Positions 8,585-15,339 of a stretch of DNA of 64,000 bases are shown here, in pieces. A program made the translations under genes and the position numbers. A model generated the notes under the pieces. The model had not been told where the DNA came from. It saw only the letters and a program-made list of their open reading frames with translations, and ran no database searches. The stretch's first letter is position 1, and every line of letters starts with the position of its first letter. Source of the stretch: Pseudomonadota bacterium (lineage in GTDB: Bacteria; Pseudomonadota; Gammaproteobacteria; Burkholderiales; Burkholderiaceae_B); assembly GCA_023388835.1 (NCBI GenBank), contig JAEWFK010000156.1, forward strand, positions 1-64,000. The letters run 5' to 3'.

Positions 8585-8764
8585 TCAGGCGTGTTGAAGC
8601 CTCTCGTCGTGGGGAGCGGTGTCCGCCTCGAACCGCTTGGTCAATTTCGACAAAGAAAATGAAAACAGCGGAATGCTGCGGCGCAGCTGCGCACGTTGCT
8701 TGAGATGCGCGTTCAGTTGCTGGCCAAGGGGAGTTTCGCGATAGTACTTAAGATCATCTTTCAT
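8585..8764 (-). CDS. Small hypothetical protein (59 aa)
   Basis: An opposite-strand reading frame of 59 codons from ATG 8764, with ATAGGTG at a suitable distance upstream. The product starts MKDDLKYYRETPLGQQLN and has a mixed hydrophobic/basic middle, RRSIPLFSFSLSKLTKRF. No family is recognised. A GTG at 8773 would add three residues. It stands alone, opposed to the redox operon, with a single GTATAC at 8791-8796 that may be part of its promoter (TATACT on the minus strand). The clean RBS and independent position make it plausible, not certain. Confidence 0.5.
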   Translation of the reverse strand: MKDDLKYYRETPLGQQLNAHLKQRAQLRRSIPLFSFSLSKLTKRFEADTAPHDERLQHA

Positions 8765-9155
8765 GGTAAACACCTATTGAACTGAACTAAGTATACAACT
8801 TTGAAACACAAAGATCCAGTATTGGCGGCGATTCGTATGGCGTTACGTGCGCGCAAATACCGTGCTATGTCGCTCTAATGCGCGGAACTGCGCGAAATCG
8901 AGCACCGCTTCGAACGTCAATACACGGGAAGTGTAGGTCCACTGGATGAACATCGCCTTGATACAGGACAAGATATCCCGGTTTGGATCGTAGTCATCCG
9001 TTTGCCGGACACCCGCCGCCGGAATGAGGTCTGGCGGTCCAATAGCAGCTATCGAAATGCGGGGAGAAACCCCTATCTTTTCGACCGGACAAACGGTATA
9101 CAATATTCCATGTTACCTTCTAGTTGCCTGCGGGCGAATGATGCGAGTCAACACC
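8765..9155. other. 390-bp gap with a decayed-looking reading frame
   Basis: No intact gene is convincing here. On the plus strand a frame runs from about 8801 to 9274 with only one stop, TAA at 8876-8878. Its first part, including RARKYRAMS and ELREIEHRFERQYTG, looks protein-like, so it may be a gene remnant. It then runs out of frame into the ferredoxin gene. The stretch also holds a single GTATAC (8791-8796) and the putative operator at 9089-9101. Confidence 0.4.
9089..9101. promoter_or_regulatory. Putative GntR-type operator, degenerate copy
   Basis: ACAAAC-G-GTATAC, in which the right hexamer matches exactly and the left deviates from TATAC at two positions. It lies 54 bp before the first small ferredoxin gene, again in front of a cluster segment. 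It is weaker than the copies at 1276 and 4436. Confidence 0.4.
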
Positions 9156-9470
9156 ATGCCAACCATTACCCTTCACAAAGCCGGGGCGGTCCACACGGGA
9201 GTCGTAAACGACAACACCAACCTTGTCGTACGCGCCGGTATCAAGCAGTTCCCCTTCCCGCATCTGGCCTATAAATGCGGGATGGGAAAGTGCGCTACCT
9301 GTGCTTGCAAGGTGCTGTCCGGTGCAGAGCACCTCCCGCCTCCCAACTGGAAGGAGAAAAAGCAATTGGGCGAACGCATTGAAGAGGGTTACCGACTCGT
9401 GTGCCAGCTATGGGTGTCCCATGACATCGAGCTCACGCAGGACGTAACGCCAATTGCCCCGCATGCTTGA
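9156..9470 (+). CDS. [2Fe-2S] ferredoxin, first of a pair
   Basis: 104 residues from ATG 9156 (in-frame ATGs at 9138 and 9141 are alternatives). Cluster ligands are Cys41, Cys46 and Cys49 (YKCGMGKCATC) and Cys83 (RLVCQL), the plant-type C-x4-C-x2-C...C pattern. An extra Cys51 is present. It has no flavin domain, so it is a one-electron carrier. It is clearly related to the second small ferredoxin at 9818, sharing the segment before the last cysteine (EGYRLVCQ versus AGYRMACQ). It probably shuttles electrons from the reductase at 7529 to the oxidase. The start is uncertain because no strong RBS is visible. Confidence 0.85.
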   Translation: MPTITLHKAGAVHTGVVNDNTNLVVRAGIKQFPFPHLAYKCGMGKCATCACKVLSGAEHLPPPNWKEKKQLGERIEEGYRLVCQLWVSHDIELTQDVTPIAPHA

Positions 9471-9498
9471 CCTTTCTGCCTTCAAAGAGAACCCTGCC

Positions 9499-9798
9499 AT
9501 GTACGCCATACTCACCAGCAAGCCCGGTCAATACCACGCCGAAGCGGACGAAGGTGCGACACACGTGGAATCGTATGAATATTTGTTCTACGGCCGCCCG
9601 AAGGCCGTCTTTCAAGTGATCCAGCTGGAAGGCGAGACTCGCGTCCGGATTACGGAAGACGCCCCACCCTACGTCAGCAACTCGGTCCCCACGAAATTCC
9701 TGGAAAAGTTCGATACGCTGGAAGAGGCCCGCGCTTCGTTGCAACAACTTATCGGCTTCGGCAAGCTGGACGCCCGTCTGCGCCGCTGCGATGCCTGA
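9499..9798 (+). CDS. Hypothetical 99-residue protein between two ferredoxins
   Basis: 99 residues starting MYAILTSKPGQYHAEADEG, with AAGAGA upstream of ATG 9499. No family is recognised. It is soluble and acidic in its middle part, has no cysteine cluster motif (one Cys near the C-terminus) and no signal peptide. Visible segments include SYEYLFYGRPKAVFQVIQLE and a C-terminal helical stretch with TLEEARASLQQLIGFG. It lies 28 bp after one ferredoxin and 19 bp before the next, so it is probably co-translated. A small coupling or regulatory component of the electron-transfer chain is a reasonable guess, but only from context. Confidence 0.75.
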   Translation: MYAILTSKPGQYHAEADEGATHVESYEYLFYGRPKAVFQVIQLEGETRVRITEDAPPYVSNSVPTKFLEKFDTLEEARASLQQLIGFGKLDARLRRCDA

Positions 9799-9817
9799 AA
9801 GCAGTGGATGGACAGAC

Positions 9818-10117
9818 ATGATTGAAATCACCTTTCTCACCAACAACGAGAAAATCGTCAGTGCGCCCGAAAACAGCAATCTGCTGCGCGTCTCGATCAA
9901 GGAACAGGGCGGGATCCCCTTCAAATGCGGGGGTGGCCTGTGCGGTACATGCCGGTGCCTCATTGAAGAAGGACTCGAACATACCGACCCGGTCAAGCCC
10001 AAGGAGCGAAAGCACCTGAAGCCTGAAGATCTTCAGGCGGGCTACCGCATGGCCTGCCAAACCTTCGTAAACGGGAACATCAAGGTGTCCTGGGTGCCCA
10101 AGGCCGCCGTCCGCTAA
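9818..10117 (+). CDS. [2Fe-2S] ferredoxin, second of a pair
   Basis: 99 residues. Ligands are Cys37, Cys42 and Cys45 (FKCGGGLCGTC) and Cys80 (RMACQT). Compared with the ferredoxin at 9156 it is shorter and shares the same spacing, which suggests an older duplication with division of labour. No signal peptide or additional domain is seen. The ATG at 9818 lies 19 bp after the stop of the unknown protein. It is followed by the cyclodeaminase-family gene after 40 bp. A role as electron donor to the cluster's oxidase is inferred from position. Confidence 0.87.
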   Translation: MIEITFLTNNEKIVSAPENSNLLRVSIKEQGGIPFKCGGGLCGTCRCLIEEGLEHTDPVKPKERKHLKPEDLQAGYRMACQTFVNGNIKVSWVPKAAVR

Positions 10118-10157
10118 AGCATCAAGCAAGAACAAATAGCCCGGGGAAAAAAAGACC

Positions 10158-11087
10158 ATGCTGCACATTTCCGACGCCATGGTGGAGACCGCCGTCACCG
10201 CGGACGAGGCCCAACATGTACTGCGGGAAGCCTTTCTGGCGTTCGGTGCAACCCATGCAGCCATGCAGGCACGCATTCGCACGGAAGCGGGCGGCGTGAA
10301 ACTCTCCACGCTTGGAGCGGTCATTCCCGGCCAAGATGTCGCAGGGGCCAAGGTCTATACCACCATAGACGGCCACTTCAATTTCGTGGTGCTGCTTTTT
10401 TCCGCGCGTGACGGACGCCCGCTGGCGACGTTCGACGCGGGCGCACTGACGCGTGTCCGGACAGCGGCCTGCTCGGTGCTGGGAGCAAAAGCGCTGGCCC
10501 GGCCGCAAGCCAGTATATTGGGGCTCTTCGGAGCGGGGACACAAGGCGTCGAGCACGCTGTGCAAATGACGCGGGCATTCGGGCTAAGCCAAATCCTGTT
10601 CCACGACCCCTATGCCGCGCCAGGCACTGAAAGCCGTATCGCCGAACTCACGGGCGTTGACGTTGGCAGCGCGGAACCGGACAGGATCGCGGCGACGGCG
10701 GATATCATCGTCACAGCGTCCCGCTCACCCCATCCGCTGTTTTCCGGCGAATCGGTCAAGGCGGGAGCTTTCATCGCCGCCATTGGCTCCAGTCTGCCCA
10801 CCACCCGCGAACTTGACGACGCACTGCTGGCGCGCGCCAAGGCCATCGTCGTGGAATGGAAGCCGCAGACCCTCCAGGAAGCGGGCGATCTCCTTCTGGC
10901 GGACCGGAACCTGCGGGTCACGGACAAGCTCGTCGAGTTGGCGGATGTATTCGACAAGCGCACCTTTCGCAGTACAGCGGAAGACATCTTTGTATACAAG
11001 TCGGTCGGAGTAGGTCTGGAAGACATTGCGCTTGCCGGCCATGTGTACAAACACATCGCTGCCCGAGAAAAATTGCCGCAACCGTGA
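10158..11087 (+). CDS. Ornithine cyclodeaminase/mu-crystallin-family dehydrogenase
   Basis: 309 residues. It carries the family's N-terminal helical region and dimer interface, then a Rossmann nucleotide site, ILGLFGAGTQGVEHAVQM, and later IAAIGSSLPTTREL. The arginine-containing stretch TRVRTAA and the K in AGAKVYT match positions used for substrate carboxylate binding in this family. Members include ornithine cyclodeaminase, alanine dehydrogenase and delta1-pyrroline-2-carboxylate reductases (LhpI type). With a 2-oxoglutarate-semialdehyde-type ALDH in the same cluster, imine or amino-acid redox chemistry is plausible, but the substrate cannot be read. GGGGAAAAAAAG precedes ATG 10158. It is the last gene of the cluster. 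Confidence 0.85.
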   Translation: MLHISDAMVETAVTADEAQHVLREAFLAFGATHAAMQARIRTEAGGVKLSTLGAVIPGQDVAGAKVYTTIDGHFNFVVLLFSARDGRPLATFDAGALTRVRTAACSVLGAKALARPQASILGLFGAGTQGVEHAVQMTRAFGLSQILFHDPYAAPGTESRIAELTGVDVGSAEPDRIAATADIIVTASRSPHPLFSGESVKAGAFIAAIGSSLPTTRELDDALLARAKAIVVEWKPQTLQEAGDLLLADRNLRVTDKLVELADVFDKRTFRSTAEDIFVYKSVGVGLEDIALAGHVYKHIAAREKLPQP

Positions 11088-11164
11088 TGCCTGAGCGGGC
11101 ATGAGGAACAGCAGCCACTTTTCCGCACACTGACTCTGGGCGGCAAGAGCACTGACAATGACAC

Positions 11165-11193
11165 TTGGCGATCCGCAGCCGCCTTGCTATAAG
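11165..11193 (+). promoter_or_regulatory. Sigma-70-type promoter of the metallo-beta-lactamase-fold gene
   Basis: TTGGCG (11165-11170), a 17-bp spacer and TATAAG (11188-11193), 35 bp before the start at 11229. The distance and match are typical of a housekeeping promoter. Confidence 0.6.
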
Positions 11194-11228
11194 AGCTATT
11201 GCCGCCGTTCTTCACAAGGAGACCTCAG

Positions 11229-12173
11229 ATGCTTCCCCAAATCGCCGGAAGAACAATCGCAGGCTTCGCCCTAGCCGCCCTCGCATACACCCCCCTACAT
11301 GCGCAAACCACGTGGGCGCCTCCCGCTCCCGCGACCCCGCTGGCCATTCAGCCCGCTCCGGTGTATCCGGCCGCCGCATCCGTCGCCCCGGCCTACACGA
11401 CAGCGACCCATCCCGCCGTCCGTCCACGGCTCTATGCCTTGGATTGTGGCCGCATCCATTTGCCGGATATGTCGATGTTCTCGGACACAGGCGAATATGA
11501 TGGCAAGAGCGGCACGCTCGTGACGCCCTGCTTCCTGATCCTGCATCCGTCGGGTACGCTGTTGTGGGATACCGGGCTGAGCGACACCCTTCTAGGCAAG
11601 GGCCCCCTCCTTGTCGAAGGCGGCACGACGCTTCAGGTCGACAGAGGTCTGCGCGCGCAGTTGCAGTCCATCGGCGTCAGTCAGATCGACTACCTGGGGT
11701 TTTCACATTTTCACTTCGATCACACAGGCAATGCCGGCGCGTTTCCGAACGCCACCTGGCTCGTGAGCCGCGCCGAACAGGCCGCCTCACTTGCCGCGCC
11801 CAATGCATTCGTGAACCCCGACGACATTCGGCCGGGCTCCCATGTCAGGCAACAGATGCTTGATGGCGATCACGATGTCTTCGGCGACGGCACGGTGCGG
11901 ATTCTCCGTGCTCCGGGGCATACGCCCGGCCACCAGGTCCTGATGGTTCGGCTGGCCGCCAGCGGACCAGTCATCCTGAGCGGCGACCTCTACCACACCC
12001 GCGATAACCGTCGATACCAGCGTGTCCCTTCGTTCAATGTCAATCGGGCCGATACCCTGGCATCGATGAACCGTATCGAGACCCTCGCCAGGAATATTGG
12101 CGCACGCGTCATCGTGCAGCATGATCCCGAAGAGTTCGCTGTATTGCCCCGCCTCCCGGATTATCTGGAGTAA
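11229..12173 (+). CDS. Exported metallo-beta-lactamase-fold hydrolase (lactonase-like)
   Basis: 314 residues. The N-terminus (about 1-25, ending PLHAQ) is a signal peptide, followed by a Pro/Ala-rich linker. The catalytic domain has the zinc motif H-x-H-x-D-H (SHFHFDHTGN), a later His in APGHTPGHQV, the bridging Asp in LSGDLYHTRD and a terminal His in VQHDPEE. The closest general resemblance is to N-acyl-homoserine-lactone lactonases of the AttM/AiiA type, but the family hydrolyses many esters and lactones. AAGGAGACC precedes ATG 11229 and a good promoter lies upstream. Its 3' end is duplicated just downstream (see the 12146 repeat). It is probably periplasmic. Confidence 0.85.
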   Translation: MLPQIAGRTIAGFALAALAYTPLHAQTTWAPPAPATPLAIQPAPVYPAAASVAPAYTTATHPAVRPRLYALDCGRIHLPDMSMFSDTGEYDGKSGTLVTPCFLILHPSGTLLWDTGLSDTLLGKGPLLVEGGTTLQVDRGLRAQLQSIGVSQIDYLGFSHFHFDHTGNAGAFPNATWLVSRAEQAASLAAPNAFVNPDDIRPGSHVRQQMLDGDHDVFGDGTVRILRAPGHTPGHQVLMVRLAASGPVILSGDLYHTRDNRRYQRVPSFNVNRADTLASMNRIETLARNIGARVIVQHDPEEFAVLPRLPDYLE

Positions 12174-12205
12174 ATGGCCCCGCGTCCCTGATTATCTAGA
12201 GTAAA
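12146..12205 (+). repeat. Imperfect direct repeat copying a gene's 3' end
   Basis: A 29-bp unit at 12146-12174 spanning the last codons and stop of the hydrolase gene recurs at 12177-12205 with three differences (period 31). The second copy again ends in GAGTAAA. It looks like a local duplication by slippage. Confidence 0.75.
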
Positions 12206-12287
12206 ACAACACCTCAGGGCCGTCCGGCCCGAAGCGCGCCCATACAAAAAGCGCAAGTAAACCCCTCTACGCTTCAGGAGCGTCAGC

Positions 12288-12545
12288 ATGAGAAGAAAAG
12301 CAACAAGCAAAGCAATGCTCGCCATTGCCATGGTGAGCCTGGGAGGCCTGGCCGCCTGCCAGTCTCCTTCGGGTCACAGCCAATCCCGCAATGCCGAGTT
12401 CAATTGCATCGCCGGCACCGTCGGCGGCGCCGTCATTGGCGGGCTGCTGGGCAGCACCATTGGCGGCGGGCGCGGGCGCACCGCGGCCACTGCGGTCGGA
12501 ATCGGGGCCGGTGGCTACATCGGCAACACCATGGGCTGCAAATAA
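12288..12545 (+). CDS. Glycine-zipper lipoprotein
   Basis: 85 residues. A lipoprotein signal ends in a lipobox, LGGLAAC, with lipidated Cys24. The mature part is mostly a glycine zipper (GTVGGAVIGGLLGSTIGGG and GAGGYIGNTMGC), the pattern of the 2TM/SlyB-Rick17kDa class of outer-membrane lipoproteins. It contains a second cysteine at position 34 and one near the C-terminus. TCAGGAG precedes ATG 12288. It is followed 13 bp later by the EF-hand gene, with which it may be co-transcribed. A role in envelope stability is general for the class. Confidence 0.85.
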   Translation: MRRKATSKAMLAIAMVSLGGLAACQSPSGHSQSRNAEFNCIAGTVGGAVIGGLLGSTIGGGRGRTAATAVGIGAGGYIGNTMGCK

Positions 12546-12558
12546 AAGGGATGCCAAT

Positions 12559-12918
12559 ATGAAAACGTTAAAATTTCTGGCCATGACCCTTTTGCTGCTG
12601 AGTCCCGCCGCTGGCCAAGCTCAGGAATCAGGCAAGGGGTTCACCTATGAGCAGTTCCATCAGCTCGACACGGATCAGAACGGCACGATCAGCGAAGCCG
12701 AATACCGCCAATTCATGGATGGCGCGTTCAAGGAACTCGACGCCGACAAGAACAACAGCCTTGACGCCGCCGAAGCAGCAAACGTGCTCACGCCCGAGCA
12801 GTTTTCGGCAGTCGACGCCAACGTAAACGGCCGCATCAGCCGACAGGAATTCATTGACCAGGTCATGAGCGACTTTCACCGCAACGACCACGACAAGGAC
12901 GGTGAGCTGCGGCCATAA
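12559..12918 (+). CDS. Exported EF-hand calcium-binding protein
   Basis: 119 residues. A signal peptide (about 1-22, cleaved after GQAQ) is followed by EF-hand loops: DTDQNGTISEAE, DADKNNSLDAAE, DANVNGRISRQE and a truncated fourth, DHDKDGELRP, at the very end. Loops 1-3 have acidic residues at the calcium-binding positions, with Asn at position 3 or 5 in some. It is periplasmic or surface-located. It lies directly after the glycine-zipper lipoprotein gene, and convergent with a lysR gene. Calcium binding is likely; the partner is unknown. Confidence 0.88.
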   Translation: MKTLKFLAMTLLLLSPAAGQAQESGKGFTYEQFHQLDTDQNGTISEAEYRQFMDGAFKELDADKNNSLDAAEAANVLTPEQFSAVDANVNGRISRQEFIDQVMSDFHRNDHDKDGELRP

Positions 12919-12953
12919 TTGTCTACAGGCGCTTCAGGCTCATACTGACCCTT

Positions 12954-13865
12954 TTATTCGGGCTCTTCCAGCAGGTCTTCAAGGAAGCGCTCCATGATGA
13001 GATTCTGTCGACGCCCATTCCGGGTGGCGGCGGCGATGGTCACGAGAAAGTTCATCTTTTCGGGGGCGAGCGCCGCCATCATTCCTTTGCCAACCCAGCC
13101 CGCGGCATAGTGGTCCGGCAGGAAGCCGATGTATTCACCGGTCAGAATAAGGAAGGCGATGGCCTCGCGGTCGCTCGCCTTGGCCACGCAGTCGAGCTCC
13201 CTGTACATCGCCTGCGCCTGCGTATTCATTCTGTAGCTGGGCGCGACTGCGGGAACTCCCGCCAGCTGCGAAGCAGAGACCTGGGCCGCCGACAAGAACA
13301 GGGGATGATCGCGGCTGCAGTAAAGCAAAGAGCGCTCTTCATACAACGGGTTGTATTGCAAGGCGCTAAGTGTGTTGATGAGCGGCAAGGCGCCCACATG
13401 CAGACGCCCGTCGAGCAGCCCGCGCTCTATCTCGCCGGGCGTGCTCATGCTGATGTTCACCTGCACGTCGCTGCTTAACTGCCGCAGCCTGCGCAGCGCT
13501 TTGGTGATGCGCATCCTGGGTTGAGTGACCAGATTGTTCATCAGACCGATATTCAGTTCTCCGCGCAAGCACTGGTGGAGCTGATTGATCTCGCTGCGGA
13601 AATCCTCGATAGCCGCGAGCATGGCGGCAGACGCGCGCAAGACTTCGCGACCTTGGTCGGTCAGCGCAAAGCCCGCACGGCCACGCTGACATAGCCGCAT
13701 TCCAAGACGCTTCTCGAGATCGCTCATGTGCAGACTGATGGCGGAGCGCGTGATGCCCAATGCACTTTCAGCGGCGGCGAAACCACCATATTCGGCCACC
13801 GCGGTGAACACGCGCAGCAGACGCAGATCGAAATCAGTGACCTGAGCGAGCGGGTCTCGTCTCAT
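12954..13865 (-). CDS. LysR-family transcriptional regulator
   Basis: 303 residues. The N-terminal winged helix-turn-helix (about 9-67) reads DFDLRLLRVFTAVAEYGGF, then AAAESALGITRSAISLHMSD. The C-terminal part is the usual two-lobed periplasmic-binding-protein-like effector domain. It is divergently transcribed from the omega-amino-acid aminotransferase at 13981, with a 115-bp AT-rich gap. That is the classic arrangement for a LysR activator of its neighbour. The effector is not predictable but may be an amino acid such as beta-alanine. The length is typical. Confidence 0.9.
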   Translation of the reverse strand: MRRDPLAQVTDFDLRLLRVFTAVAEYGGFAAAESALGITRSAISLHMSDLEKRLGMRLCQRGRAGFALTDQGREVLRASAAMLAAIEDFRSEINQLHQCLRGELNIGLMNNLVTQPRMRITKALRRLRQLSSDVQVNISMSTPGEIERGLLDGRLHVGALPLINTLSALQYNPLYEERSLLYCSRDHPLFLSAAQVSASQLAGVPAVAPSYRMNTQAQAMYRELDCVAKASDREAIAFLILTGEYIGFLPDHYAAGWVGKGMMAALAPEKMNFLVTIAAATRNGRRQNLIMERFLEDLLEEPE

Positions 13866-13980
13866 TACGTGAGCCCCCGGATAACTAATCTTTTATAGAT
13901 AGGAATTCTACTCACGCAAAAGCATGCGCATAATAGGGGGAATTGCCCCCGCCCTTCTCTTCTCTTATCTGGAGATGAAC

Positions 13981-15327
13981 ATGAACTTTCCGGCATTTGA
14001 ACCCGTCGGCCTGGTCGAATCGCTCAACCTGCGCTCCCACTGGATTCCCTTCAGCGCCAATCGCGCCTTCCATAAGGACCCTCGCATCATCGTCGGTGCG
14101 CAAGGCAATTGGTTCTACGATAACAAGGGCCGCAAGATATTCGACGGCCTCTCGGGGCTTTGGACCTGCGGCGCAGGCCACGGCCGGAAAGAGATCCAGG
14201 AAGCGGTGGCAAAGCAGCTGGGCACGCTCGACTACGCGCCGGCCTTCCAGTTCGCCCATCCCCTGTCCTTCCAGCTCGCCGAGAAAATCGTGACGCTGAT
14301 GCCCCAGGGTCTCAATCACGTCTTCTTCACGAATTCCGGTTCAGAAGCAGCCGATACTGCCGTCAAGATGGCACGCGCATACTGGCGCTTGAAAGGCCAG
14401 CCGAGCAAAACCAAAATGATCGGACGGGCTCGCGGCTACCACGGCGTGAACGTGGCGGGCACCAGCCTGGGCGGCATTGGGGGCAACCGCAAGATGTTCG
14501 GGTCGCTGATGGACGTCGATCACCTGCCTCACACGCTGCAGGCCGACGCCGCATTCTCGCGCGGGCAACCTGAAAAAGGCGGTGTAGCGCTGGCTGATGA
14601 ACTGCTCAAGCTTATCGAGCTGCACGATGCCTCGAATATCGCGGCAGTGATCGTCGAGCCGATGTCCGGTTCCGCGGGCGTGATCGTTCCGCCGCAGGGA
14701 TACCTGAAGCGCCTGCGGGAAATCTGCGACCAGCACGGCATTCTGCTGATCTTCGACGAAGTCATCACCGCCTTCGGTCGCCTTGGCAAGACCACGGGCT
14801 CGGAGTTCTTCGGCGTGACGCCAGACATCATGAACATCGCCAAGCAGGTGACGAACGGCGCCGTTCCCATGGGCGGTGTCGTGGCCAGCAGCGAGATCTA
14901 CGACACCTTCATGAACCAGGCCGCACCCGAACACGCGGTCGAATTCACGCACGGCTATACCTACTCCGCTCACCCCGTGGCGTGCGCGGCCGGCATCGCT
15001 ACGCTTGACCTGCTTGATCGCGACAACCTTATCCAGCGCGCCGCCGAACTCATTCCGCATTTCGAGAACTCGCTGCACGCGCTCAAGGGCAGTCCCAATG
15101 TGATCGACATCCGCAACTGCGGCCTGGGCGGCGCCATCCAACTTGCACCGCGCGACGGGGACGCCACGATCCGTTCCTACGAAGCGGGGCTCGACCTCTG
15201 GGAAAAGGGCTTCTACGTGCGGTTCGGTGGCGACACCCTGCAGTTCGGGCCGACCTTCACCACCAGCCCTCAGGAACTCGACAGCCTGTTCGACGCGGTG
15301 GGCGAAACCTTGAAGAAGCTGGCCTGA
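13981..15327 (+). CDS. Omega-amino acid:pyruvate (beta-alanine) aminotransferase
   Basis: 448 residues, class III PLP aminotransferase. The catalytic lysine is Lys288 in NIAKQVTNGAVPMGG. The PLP-contact Asp is in IFDEVITAFGR, and SGSEAADTAVKMARAYW and RGYHGVN are also typical. The N-terminal HWIPFSANRAF is characteristic of the beta-alanine:pyruvate subgroup. It would transfer amino groups from beta-alanine or similar omega-amines to pyruvate, yielding malonate semialdehyde or the equivalent. The start at 13981 is chosen over 13924 and 13975 because GGAG lies directly upstream at 13971. It is divergent from a lysR gene that probably controls it. Confidence 0.9.
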   Translation: MNFPAFEPVGLVESLNLRSHWIPFSANRAFHKDPRIIVGAQGNWFYDNKGRKIFDGLSGLWTCGAGHGRKEIQEAVAKQLGTLDYAPAFQFAHPLSFQLAEKIVTLMPQGLNHVFFTNSGSEAADTAVKMARAYWRLKGQPSKTKMIGRARGYHGVNVAGTSLGGIGGNRKMFGSLMDVDHLPHTLQADAAFSRGQPEKGGVALADELLKLIELHDASNIAAVIVEPMSGSAGVIVPPQGYLKRLREICDQHGILLIFDEVITAFGRLGKTTGSEFFGVTPDIMNIAKQVTNGAVPMGGVVASSEIYDTFMNQAAPEHAVEFTHGYTYSAHPVACAAGIATLDLLDRDNLIQRAAELIPHFENSLHALKGSPNVIDIRNCGLGGAIQLAPRDGDATIRSYEAGLDLWEKGFYVRFGGDTLQFGPTFTTSPQELDSLFDAVGETLKKLA

Positions 15328-15339
15328 GATCGGCCTCCA

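Noticed and set aside
8791..8796. Single GTATAC as a fourth copy of the putative operator
   Set aside because: The partner half-site is absent and the sequence can be explained as a -10 hexamer for the small minus-strand gene.
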